Below the pieces are notes generated by a model. That model was given only the letters and a program-made list of their open reading frames with translations. It made no database searches and was not told the DNA's origin. Of a DNA stretch of 17,589 nucleotides, positions 7,038-13,575 are shown piece after piece; within the stretch, counting starts at the first letter, position 1; the number at the start of each line of letters is the position of its first letter. The DNA is from JBBIRT01 sp037441725 (GTDB lineage: Bacteria; Desulfobacterota; BSN033; UBA1163), in contig JBBIRT010000068.1 of the NCBI GenBank assembly GCA_037441725.1, positions 1 through 17,589 on the forward strand, read 5' to 3'. The position numbers were made by a program, and so were the translations under genes.

Positions 7038-8429
7038 ATGAAGGAGATTAAGGTTTTTCTCAGAGAAGATGAGATTCCAAGGCAGTGGTATAATATCCAA
7101 GCCGATTTGCCCTCTCCCCTGCAACCCATCATCCACCCTGGGACTGGACAACCGATAGGCCCACAGGATCTTGCCCCGGTCTTTCCGATGAATCTCATTG
7201 AACAGGAAGTGAGTCAACAGCGCTGGATTGATATTCCAGAAGAGGTTCTAGAGAAGCTCCTCATTTGGAGACCTACCCCTCTCTACCGAGCTTATGCATT
7301 AGAAAAGGCCTTGGGAACCCCTGCCAGAATCTATTATAAAAATGAGGGGGTGAGCCCTCCAGGGAGCCATAAACCCAATACGGCTATTGCCCAGGCCTAC
7401 TATAATAAAGTTTTTGGCATCAAACGAATTGCCACAGAAACCGGAGCTGGGCAGTGGGGAAGTGCCCTTAGCTTTGCCTGTTGTCTCTTCGGATTGGAAT
7501 GTAAGGTCTATATGGTAAGGATCAGTTATGATCAAAAGCCTTATCGTCGATTGATGATGAACACATGGGGTGCAAACTGTGTCCCCAGCCCGAGCAAAGA
7601 TACCCAAGCAGGAAGGAAGATATTGGAGGAAAATCCTGATCATCCTGGAAGTCTTGGTGTGGCGATCAGTGAAGCAGTCGAAGATGCGGTCACTTCTAAG
7701 GATACAAGGTATTCTTTGGGAAGTGTACTCAATCATGTGCTCATGCATCAAACCATTATTGGCCTTGAGGCGAAGAAACAATTGGAAAAGATTGGAGAGA
7801 AAAAGGTGGATGTAGTTACCGCCTGTGCTGGCGGGGGAAGTAATTTTGGAGGTATCGCCCTTCCGTTTGTATTAGATAAAATTAATGGGGCGGATATTAC
7901 TATTATTCCAGCTGAACCTACTTCTTGTCCAACCATGACCCGAGCTCCTTTTATTTATGATCATGGGGATACAGCAGGAATCATCCCTCTTGCCCCAATG
8001 CATAGCCTTGGACATACTTTTGTTCCACCCCCCATTCATGCAGGGGGATTGAGGTATCATGGGATCGCCCCCATCCTCAGCCAGTTGATTATTGAGGGAT
8101 TGATTGAACCCCGGGCTTACAATCAATTGGAGTGTTATGCGGCTGCTGTTCAATGGGCAAGGACTGAAGGCTTCATCCCTGCCCCAGAGACTAGCCATGC
8201 GATCTGTGCAGTCATAGAGGAGGCAAAGAAGGCTAAAGAGGAGAAAAAGGAGAAGGTGATCCTTTTAAACTGGAGTGGGCATGGTCTGATGGACCTGGGG
8301 GGTTACGACTCTTACTTTAGTGGGAAACTGGTAGATTACCCATTACCCGAGGAGGAGATGAGGAAATCCTTAAAGGCGATTGAAGGATTTCCAAAACCTA
8401 AGATGTTAAAAAAGGGGAAACCAGTTTAA
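7038..8429 (+). CDS. trpB: TrpB2-type tryptophan synthase beta subunit (PLP enzyme)
   Basis: A PLP-dependent enzyme that condenses indole with L-serine to tryptophan. At 463 residues it has the long N-terminus of the TrpB2 subgroup rather than the roughly 400 residues of TrpB1. Motifs: RPTPLYRA (78-85), the PLP-lysine loop GSHKPNTA (Lys112), ETGAGQWG (133-140) and the phosphate-binding GGGSN (264-268). The C-terminal SGHGLMDLGGYDSY is typical of the family. There is no trpA or other trp gene nearby; stand-alone TrpB2 is common and may act as an indole-salvage enzyme or another beta-replacement enzyme. The ribosome site AAGGAGG lies five bases from ATG 7038. Confidence 0.92.
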   Translation: MKEIKVFLREDEIPRQWYNIQADLPSPLQPIIHPGTGQPIGPQDLAPVFPMNLIEQEVSQQRWIDIPEEVLEKLLIWRPTPLYRAYALEKALGTPARIYYKNEGVSPPGSHKPNTAIAQAYYNKVFGIKRIATETGAGQWGSALSFACCLFGLECKVYMVRISYDQKPYRRLMMNTWGANCVPSPSKDTQAGRKILEENPDHPGSLGVAISEAVEDAVTSKDTRYSLGSVLNHVLMHQTIIGLEAKKQLEKIGEKKVDVVTACAGGGSNFGGIALPFVLDKINGADITIIPAEPTSCPTMTRAPFIYDHGDTAGIIPLAPMHSLGHTFVPPPIHAGGLRYHGIAPILSQLIIEGLIEPRAYNQLECYAAAVQWARTEGFIPAPETSHAICAVIEEAKKAKEEKKEKVILLNWSGHGLMDLGGYDSYFSGKLVDYPLPEEEMRKSLKAIEGFPKPKMLKKGKPV

Positions 8430-8430
8430 A

Positions 8431-8459
8431 CGGTAACCCGATAATCGGAGCAAGGTTAC
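8431..8459 (+). promoter_or_regulatory. Nested inverted repeat in the trpB2 to four-Cys gene junction
   Basis: GGTAACC (8431-8437) and GGTTACC (8453-8459) are perfect complements, and CCGATAATCGG (8437-8447) is a nested palindrome. The structure covers the only Shine-Dalgarno-like bases (GGAG 8446-8449, AAGG 8451-8454) upstream of ATG 8464. Only three Ts follow, so it is a poor terminator. A hairpin controlling translation or mRNA processing fits better, but this is inference. Confidence 0.45.
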
Positions 8460-8463
8460 CTTT

Positions 8464-8733
8464 ATGATGGATCAATATGATGATTTATCTATCCGATGTC
8501 CTCAATTAGGAGGGGAGGTTCCCTTTCGGTATTGTCGAACCGTCAATGAGGACCTCCCCTGCAGAAAAATTATCGTCTGCTGGGAATTCAGAATAGAGAT
8601 CTCCAAATTCTTAGGGGACCATTATAGTGTCGAACAAATACAACAAGCACTTTCGCCTCCTTCCAAGTCAAGGATTGAAACCATTCTGGAGCTCATCGAA
8701 AAGGCGAAGAGGATAAAGGAGGAGATGGAGTAA
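8464..8733 (+). CDS. Small four-cysteine protein, function unknown
   Basis: An 89-residue soluble protein with cysteines at 12, 24, 33 and 39 (C-x11-C-x8-C-x5-C) in RCPQLGGEVPFRYC and LPCRKIIVCW, followed by a helical, charged C-terminus (IETILELIEKAKRIKEEM). The cysteine spacing suggests a structural zinc or Fe-S site. No named family is recognised. It lies 34 bases after trpB2 and is probably cotranscribed. Two ATGs (8464, 8467) are possible; the ribosome site is partly within the preceding hairpin. Confidence 0.72.
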   Translation: MMDQYDDLSIRCPQLGGEVPFRYCRTVNEDLPCRKIIVCWEFRIEISKFLGDHYSVEQIQQALSPPSKSRIETILELIEKAKRIKEEME

Positions 8734-8839
8734 GAAGATCTGAAGTTCAATCTTATATTGACATGAACATAGTCCCTACCCTTTTTACCTACCTAAATCA
8801 TTTTTGGATTTATGGCCAATAAGGATCTCTTCACTCAAT

Positions 8840-8868
8840 TTGACATCTTGAGGAAGAGAAGATAAAAT
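8840..8868 (+). promoter_or_regulatory. Strong sigma-70-type promoter for htrA
   Basis: TTGACA (8840-8845), a 17-bp spacer and TAAAAT (8863-8868) form a near-consensus promoter. Predicted start is about 8875, 27 bases before the HtrA ATG at 8902. Confidence 0.65.
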
Positions 8869-8901
8869 TTTAATAAAATTAAATTATTGAAGGAGTTTGA
8901 G

Positions 8902-10362
8902 ATGGGGAAGAGGATGAGAAAGGTATTGATTTGGTCTCTATGTGCGGGTGTTCTTATCTTTGGTCTTTTCTTTTGCATGGATCGTGATCGGGTCAATTCT
9001 ACGCCTAAGAATAATCAATTGACCTCAGTGAGATCCCTTGGACAGGCATTCGTGGAAGTGGCCAAAAAGGTCCAGCCCGCCGTAGTCAACATCACCACCG
9101 AAAAAACGATTACCGTAAGACCCTGGGACCGTTTTGGAGAAGATTTTTTCAAGGGGAGTCCATTTGAGGATTTTTTCAGAGGCTTTGGATTTTCACCCCG
9201 AGAAAAAGGGAGGGAATACCAACATAAACAAAGAAGTGGAGGATCAGGGGTTATTGTTGATAAAGAAGGGTATGTATTGACCAATAATCATGTGGTGGAG
9301 GGTGCGGATAAGGTGAAAGTACGCCTCAATGACGGAAGAGAATTTATTGCCACTGTTAAGGGTCAAGATCCAAGAACCGATCTGGCTGTTCTTCATATCA
9401 AGGCCAAAGATCTTCCTGTAGCGACCTTAGGAGATTCAGATAAATTGGAGGTGGGAGAATGGGCTATTGCCATTGGAAGCCCTTTTGGTTTAGAACATAC
9501 AGTGACCGTGGGGGTCATCAGCGCCAAAGGTCGATCAGGGTTGGGAACAGGGACCTATGAAGACTTCATTCAGACCGATGCCTCCATCAATCCTGGCAAT
9601 AGTGGAGGGCCCTTAATCAATATCGATGGGGAAGTCATTGGAATTAATGCCATGATCATCCAGCCTGGTACAGGGATCGGGTTTGCCATCCCCATCAATA
9701 TGGCCAAGCAAATATTAAATGATCTGATTAAGCAAGGGAAGGTCGTACGGCCATGGCTTGGAATCAGTGTTCAGGATATTACTCCTGAAATAGCGGAACA
9801 ATTTCAACTGAAAGAGAAGGAGGGTGCGATCGTTGCACAGGTCCATCAAGGAACGGGTGCTGAGAAAGCAGGGATCATTTCAGGAGATATTATTAAATCT
9901 GTAGAGGATAAACCGATCAAGAATGTCAGTGAGCTCATTAAAGAGATACTGAAGAGAAAAGTTGGACAGAAGGTAAAATTGGTCATTATCCGGGATGGGA
10001 AGGAGATCTCTCTTGAAGTAACCCTTTCTGCTCAGCCAGAAAGACTTGAAGCGATGAAAGAAAAGGAGGTTGAAGATAGATTAGGAGTCGAAGTTCAGGA
10101 ATTGACCCCTCAATTGGCCATGCTTTATCGAATTTCAAAAGAAATAAAGCGTGGGGTTGTCGTCACCAACGTGGAAGAGGGGAGTCCTGCTGATGACATT
10201 GGTCTTCAAGAGGGAGATGTCATCCTCGAGATCAACCGAAAAAAGATTGAGACGATTAAGGATTTCGAAAAGGCTGTAAAAGATATAAACTTAGAAAAGG
10301 GGATTGTCCTTCGACTCCACCGAAGGGGAAACACGTTTTACCACTCTTTTAAAAAACAATAG
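8902..10362 (+). CDS. degP: Do/HtrA-family periplasmic serine protease
   Basis: A protease/chaperone for misfolded envelope proteins. The 486-residue protein has an N-terminal signal or anchor helix (about 7-25), then a trypsin-like domain with the catalytic triad His130 (TNNHVVEG), Asp160 (DPRTDLAVL) and Ser234 (NPGNSGGPL). A loop insert rich in Phe and Gly (about 75-100) corresponds to the LA loop. Two PDZ domains follow (about 285-375 and 395-480). This is the two-PDZ DegP/DegQ layout; which paralogue cannot be decided. Start ATG 8902 has AAGGAG (8890-8895) six bases upstream; a TTG at 8887 would place that ribosome site inside the gene. It converges on the DUF1844 gene with no intergenic base. 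Confidence 0.93.
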   Translation: MGKRMRKVLIWSLCAGVLIFGLFFCMDRDRVNSTPKNNQLTSVRSLGQAFVEVAKKVQPAVVNITTEKTITVRPWDRFGEDFFKGSPFEDFFRGFGFSPREKGREYQHKQRSGGSGVIVDKEGYVLTNNHVVEGADKVKVRLNDGREFIATVKGQDPRTDLAVLHIKAKDLPVATLGDSDKLEVGEWAIAIGSPFGLEHTVTVGVISAKGRSGLGTGTYEDFIQTDASINPGNSGGPLINIDGEVIGINAMIIQPGTGIGFAIPINMAKQILNDLIKQGKVVRPWLGISVQDITPEIAEQFQLKEKEGAIVAQVHQGTGAEKAGIISGDIIKSVEDKPIKNVSELIKEILKRKVGQKVKLVIIRDGKEISLEVTLSAQPERLEAMKEKEVEDRLGVEVQELTPQLAMLYRISKEIKRGVVVTNVEEGSPADDIGLQEGDVILEINRKKIETIKDFEKAVKDINLEKGIVLRLHRRGNTFYHSFKKQ

Positions 10363-10761
10363 TTATTTTTCTACGGCCTTTACATATCTCATCCTCAGGT
10401 CGAAGAGAACCTGTTCAATCACCTTCTCCTCATCCGCGGTTAGATTCCCCTTGGTCTTTTCTTTCAGCATTCCAATGAGATCAATTGTCTGTTTGGCCAA
10501 GGGAAGGTTCTTAGAGATCTTTTTTGTGAAGGGATCTTCAATCTCTCCTAGCTGAATGAAAGCTGAGGTACTTAAAGAAAAGATAAAATGAATAAAATCG
10601 ATTTCAGGAAGAGGCCCTTGCTGGGTCTCAATATTTTCCCTAAAAGAACCTTCATTCTTCTCCCTAAATTCAGGTTGAGATTCCTCCTTTCTCGCACTGA
10701 ACCTCTTATCTTTTACTGTGAAACCTTTATCCTGTGTCTCATCCTTTTTATCATTGCTCAT
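10363..10761 (-). CDS. DUF1844 family protein
   Basis: A 132-residue protein. The first 48 residues are charged and probably disordered. The DUF1844 domain follows (about 50-130), with PLPEIDFIHFIFSLSTSAF, LGEIEDP, NLPLAKQTIDLIGMLKEKTK and LFDLRMRYV. Function is unknown; the family is common in Deltaproteobacteria and related phyla. AGGGGGT lies just upstream of the ATG at 10761. Its stop directly abuts the htrA stop on the other strand, and it is divergent from rpoH. A weak promoter is readable on the minus strand: TTGTCA (10836-10831) and TATTAA (10813-10808), whose -35 overlaps that of rpoH. Confidence 0.88.
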   Translation of the reverse strand: MSNDKKDETQDKGFTVKDKRFSARKEESQPEFREKNEGSFRENIETQQGPLPEIDFIHFIFSLSTSAFIQLGEIEDPFTKKISKNLPLAKQTIDLIGMLKEKTKGNLTADEEKVIEQVLFDLRMRYVKAVEK

Positions 10762-10829
10762 TTTTACCCCCTAAGATATGAATTTTATAAAAAATTTATA
10801 AAAATAATTAATAAGTTATAAAAAATGAC

Positions 10830-10857
10830 TTGACAATTAAATAAGTAGTATTATAAT
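10830..10857 (+). promoter_or_regulatory. Consensus sigma-70 promoter of rpoH
   Basis: TTGACA (10830-10835) and TATAAT (10852-10857) with a 16-bp spacer, both perfect consensus hexamers. The expected transcription start (about 10864-10865) falls inside the CIRCE operator. Confidence 0.8.
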
Positions 10858-10860
10858 ATA

Positions 10861-10887
10861 TTAGCACTCTCTTTAAAAGAGTGCTAA
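10861..10887. promoter_or_regulatory. CIRCE operator (HrcA binding site) upstream of rpoH
   Basis: TTAGCACTC (10861-10869), nine bases, GAGTGCTAA (10879-10887): an exact match to the CIRCE consensus TTAGCACTC-N9-GAGTGCTAA. It lies immediately after the -10 box and 20 bases before the rpoH ATG, so bound HrcA would block initiation or early elongation. hrcA itself is not in the window. Confidence 0.93.
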
Positions 10888-10906
10888 TTCATTTGGGAGA
10901 CTTAAT

Positions 10907-11764
10907 ATGGTCAATTCAAATCTTCCGGTCCCTAAGAATTCCCTCGAAACTTACCTTGTTCAAATTAATCAATTTCCTCTCTTAACACAAGAAGAGGAGT
11001 ATGACTTGGCTGTAAGATATAGAAAATATAATGATATTTCTGCTGCACACAAATTGATTACATCAAATTTAAGATTCGTTGTCAAGATTGCTTTTGAATA
11101 TAAGTCCTATGGCGTTAAAATTCAAGACCTTATTCAAGAAGGAAATATCGGTTTGATGATGGCCGTTAAGAAATTTAACCCTTACAAAGGTTATCGATTT
11201 ATCTCCTATGCCATCTGGTGGATTAGGGCCTATATTCAAAACTTCATCATTAAAACTTGGAGTCTGGTGAAGATTGGCACGACTCAGGCTCAGAAGAAAC
11301 TCTTTTATAAGATTGGGAAAGTAAGGAAGGCCTTGGAATCGGATGGGGCCAATGAGAAGAAATATGAACTTTTAGCCAAGGATTTGGATGTCACCAAGGA
11401 AGAACTCCTCGAAATGGAACAGAGGATGTCAGCAAGGGATTTATCTCTTGATTCTCCTTTTGATGAAGGTCAGGAGCTCACCCACCTTGAACTCCTCAAG
11501 GAGGATTCTCCTAATCAAGAGGAGGCCATTACCCAAGAAGAAGCGAAAAGGATACGAGAACGTGAGGTCCAAAATGCAATGAAGCGATTAAGTGAGAAAG
11601 AGGCTTATGTCATTAAGAATAGAATTATGGCCGATGAGCCCCTTACCCTCCAACAGATAGGGGACCACCTCAAGCTTTCAAGGGAGAGAGTAAGACAGAT
11701 TGAAAGTGAAGCATTAAAAAAGTTAAAAAGAGAATTCAGCAGCAGAATGGAGCAATTCGTATAA
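10907..11764 (+). CDS. rpoH: RNA polymerase heat-shock sigma factor RpoH (sigma-32)
   Basis: This directs RNA polymerase to heat-shock promoters. The 285-residue protein has region 1.2 (LETYLVQINQFPLLTQEEE), region 2 (NLRFVVKIAFEYKSYG, DLIQEGNIGLMMAVKKFNP, SYAIWWIRAYIQNFI), the RpoH-box-like QAQKKLFYKIGK (about 127-138), and region 4 with the helix-turn-helix LTLQQIGDHLKLSRERVRQI near the C-terminus. The box and length separate it from RpoD, which is longer. GGGAG (10895-10899) is seven bases from ATG 10907. Regulation is visible: a consensus promoter plus CIRCE. It forms a probable operon with fmdB, 16 bases downstream. Confidence 0.94.
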   Translation: MVNSNLPVPKNSLETYLVQINQFPLLTQEEEYDLAVRYRKYNDISAAHKLITSNLRFVVKIAFEYKSYGVKIQDLIQEGNIGLMMAVKKFNPYKGYRFISYAIWWIRAYIQNFIIKTWSLVKIGTTQAQKKLFYKIGKVRKALESDGANEKKYELLAKDLDVTKEELLEMEQRMSARDLSLDSPFDEGQELTHLELLKEDSPNQEEAITQEEAKRIREREVQNAMKRLSEKEAYVIKNRIMADEPLTLQQIGDHLKLSRERVRQIESEALKKLKREFSSRMEQFV

Positions 11765-11780
11765 AGGGGAGGTACTCGGA

Positions 11781-12062
11781 ATGCCTATTTATGAATATCA
11801 ATGTGTGAAGTGTAACGATGTTTTTGAGGTTTTTCATAAAATTGACGAAGAATGTAAAATCACCTGTCCCAAATGCTTAGGCTCAACGAAGAGATTGATT
11901 TCGGCAACCAACTTTGTCCTGAAAGGCTCTGGGTTTTATGTCAATGATTATCCCTCAAAAAGTCGAAAGGAAGGGAAAAAGGCAGAGAAGGAAGGAATGG
12001 AAAAAGGACAGAGTGTAAAGGAAGAAAAGAGAACAGAGAAAAAAGCAAATGAGATGGATTAA
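11781..12062 (+). CDS. FmdB family zinc-ribbon protein
   Basis: A 93-residue protein starting with the family hallmark MPIYEYQCVKC. Zinc-ribbon cysteines: Cys8, Cys11, Cys29 and Cys32 (CPKC), with an extra Cys25. The C-terminal 40 residues are a highly charged Lys/Glu tail. FmdB proteins are annotated as putative regulators, but no defined function is established. GGGGAGG (11765-11771) lies nine bases upstream. It probably sits on the CIRCE-controlled rpoH transcript. Its stop overlaps the coaBC stop on the opposite strand. Confidence 0.88.
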   Translation: MPIYEYQCVKCNDVFEVFHKIDEECKITCPKCLGSTKRLISATNFVLKGSGFYVNDYPSKSRKEGKKAEKEGMEKGQSVKEEKRTEKKANEMD

Positions 12063-13270
12063 GAAAGACCTCTCTTTCTTTTAACCAGTTCTACCACCTC
12101 ATCCAGAATAATTTGGGAAACGTCTTCTTTGGTCATTAAGGGAAGCTCTTTGATTTTGCCTGAGGGAAATAGAATTTTAACTTGGTTCATGTCCGAAGAA
12201 AAACCTATCCCTACTTTTGATACATCATTGGCCACAATAAAATCCAGGTTCTTCTCCTGAAGTTTCTTTTTGGCATTGGTAATTAAATCCTCTGTCTCAG
12301 CTGCAAAACCAACCAGAATACGATCTGCCTTCTTCTTCCCTAATTCTTTAAGGATATCGGTTGTCTTTTCCAAAGTTAAGGATAGATGGTCCTCCTCTTT
12401 TTTTATCTTTTTATTGCTGGTGATCTTCGGTCGATAGTCGGAGACAGCAGCGGCCTTGATTATAATCGATGATCCTTCCAAATGGTGGAAGACCGCCTCT
12501 CTCATTTCTTCGGCGGATTGAACTGAAATGAGGGTAATATCCCTCCTGGGGAGAGAAAGAGAGGTGGGACCTGTGATGAAGATGACTTCTGCCCCTCTTC
12601 GCCTTGCCATCTTTGCTAAGGCTAAGCCCATCTTACCTGAGGATCGGTTGGTGATGAAACGCACAGGGTCGATTGCCTCTTGAGTTGGTCCGCCTGTGAT
12701 GATGATCCGTTCTCCTTTTAAATCCTTCTTTGAAAAGAGATCTTCGATCTTCTCCAACACCTCATTCAATTCGGGAAGCCTTCCTTTCCCATACCAATGG
12801 CAGGCCAATTCTCCCTCTCCAGGCTCTATGAGATGATATCCTCTTTCGAGGAGGATCTTCAGGTTTTCTTGGAGGGCTTGGTTTTCCCACATATGGACAT
12901 TCATGGAAGGAACGATCAATACAGGAGCTTTGGTTGCCATGACCATGGTAGAGAGAAAATCATCAGCAATTCCATGGGCCATCTTGCCAATGATATTGGC
13001 TGTCGCGGGAAGAATGACAACCAATTCTGCCAAATCAGCCAAAGCGATATGGCCAATCTGTGAATGATTGATTAGGGCAAATGGATCGGTAATTACAGGA
13101 TTTCCAGATAGGGTTTGGAAGGTCAGGGGGGTTAGGAACTTCTGGGCATTTTCAGTCATGACCACATGGACCTCTGCCCCTTCCTTAACCAAAAGTCTGA
13201 CCAATTCAGCTGCTTTATAAGCAGCAATTCCACCGGTTACCCCTAAAACTACTTTTTTACCTCTTAGCAT
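12059..13270 (-). CDS. coaBC: Bifunctional phosphopantothenoylcysteine decarboxylase / phosphopantothenate-cysteine ligase CoaBC
   Basis: CoaBC makes 4'-phosphopantetheine precursors for coenzyme A: CoaB joins cysteine to 4'-phosphopantothenate using CTP, and CoaC decarboxylates the product using FMN. The 403-residue protein has the CoaC domain (1 to about 180) with GVTGGIAAYKA (10-20), active-site His74 (IGHIALA), PSMNVHMW (121-128) and the Cys157 loop GELACHWYGKGRL. The CoaB domain (about 185-403) has ITGGPTQEAIDPVRF (191-205), NRSSGKMG, KAAAVSDYRP and VGFAAETE. The start MLRGKKVVLG is canonical. There is no good ribosome site upstream of the ATG, and a promoter -10 lies only six bases away. 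Convergent with fmdB. Confidence 0.95.
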   Translation of the reverse strand: MLRGKKVVLGVTGGIAAYKAAELVRLLVKEGAEVHVVMTENAQKFLTPLTFQTLSGNPVITDPFALINHSQIGHIALADLAELVVILPATANIIGKMAHGIADDFLSTMVMATKAPVLIVPSMNVHMWENQALQENLKILLERGYHLIEPGEGELACHWYGKGRLPELNEVLEKIEDLFSKKDLKGERIIITGGPTQEAIDPVRFITNRSSGKMGLALAKMARRRGAEVIFITGPTSLSLPRRDITLISVQSAEEMREAVFHHLEGSSIIIKAAAVSDYRPKITSNKKIKKEEDHLSLTLEKTTDILKELGKKKADRILVGFAAETEDLITNAKKKLQEKNLDFIVANDVSKVGIGFSSDMNQVKILFPSGKIKELPLMTKEDVSQIILDEVVELVKRKRGLS

Positions 13271-13276
13271 GAATAC

Positions 13277-13305
13277 TCTATATCATAAATAGAGGTTCTT
13301 CTCAA
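13277..13305 (-). promoter_or_regulatory. Predicted coaBC promoter, possibly giving a leaderless mRNA
   Basis: On the minus strand, TTGAGA (13305-13300) and TATAGA (13282-13277) are 17 bases apart. The -10 ends six bases before the ATG (13270), so transcription would start at or next to the start codon. A CTCTAT/ATAGAG inverted repeat (13276-13294) spans the -10. Confidence 0.5.
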
Positions 13306-13316
13306 TAAAAAATTGA

Positions 13317-13325
13317 AAGCTTCAG
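13317..13325 (+). repeat. Left copy of 9-bp direct repeat AAGCTTCAG (putative target-site duplication)
   Basis: AAGCTTCAG lies immediately outside the left end of the palindromic element and is repeated exactly at 13455-13463 outside its right end. Confidence 0.6.
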
Positions 13326-13454
13326 GAACGCCTCACTCATTCAGGGAATCAGGTAGGGATGTCGAGAAAATTTTTAAATTGTTCCGCTTTATAAAATTTT
13401 CGGAGATATTCCTGCCTGAGTCTAACAGGATTCCCCCCTACAGTGATGCATGAC
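13326..13454. repeat. Palindromic MITE-like element, copy C
   Basis: About 129 bases, with no coding capacity. Left arm: GAACGCCTCACTCATTCAGG through GGTAGGGATGTCGAG. AT-rich inner arms GAAAATTTT (13366-13374) and AAAATTTTC (13393-13401) surround AATTGTTCCGCTT. Right arm: GATATTCCTGCCTGAGTCTA through CAGTGATGCATGAC. The arms are diverged inverted repeats: the left arm, reverse-complemented, matches copy A (1-57), and the right arm matches copy B (6831-6917). Outer ends GCCTCACT and AGTGATGC mirror with one mismatch. Flanked by the 9-bp direct repeat. The structure suggests a non-autonomous transposable element; no transposase is present. Confidence 0.65.
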
Positions 13455-13463
13455 AAGCTTCAG
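13455..13463 (+). repeat. Right copy of 9-bp direct repeat AAGCTTCAG (putative target-site duplication)
   Basis: Exact copy of 13317-13325, abutting the right end of the palindromic element. Confidence 0.6.
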
Positions 13464-13512
13464 TCATCCCTAATAAAGGACCGGGTCAGTGAACATCACC
13501 TTGACCAAAGGG

Positions 13513-13541
13513 TTGACATTCGTTTCAACCATTGTTATTCT
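13513..13541 (+). promoter_or_regulatory. Predicted promoter of the TIR-like gene, similar to the trpB2 promoter
   Basis: TTGACA (13513-13518), 17 bases, TATTCT (13536-13541). The 27 bases from 13513 match 6937-6963 upstream of trpB2 at about 23 positions. Its presence here argues that the coding region starts downstream, at ATG 13576. Confidence 0.55.
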
Positions 13542-13575
13542 CAACTATAGTTTTTTGCCACGAGAAGGGTTGAAG

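Noticed and set aside
7299..7781. 160-residue minus-strand open frame inside trpB2
   Set aside because: It is fully inside a strongly conserved enzyme gene, has no family motifs and no ribosome site; it is a shadow frame.
8887..8901. HtrA start at TTG 8887
   Set aside because: AAGGAG at 8890-8895 is the ribosome site for ATG 8902.
13489..13575. 29-codon N-terminal extension (GTG 13489) of the TIR-like protein
   Set aside because: The stretch holds a sigma-70-type promoter matching the trpB2 promoter, and its translation is unlike the rest of the protein.
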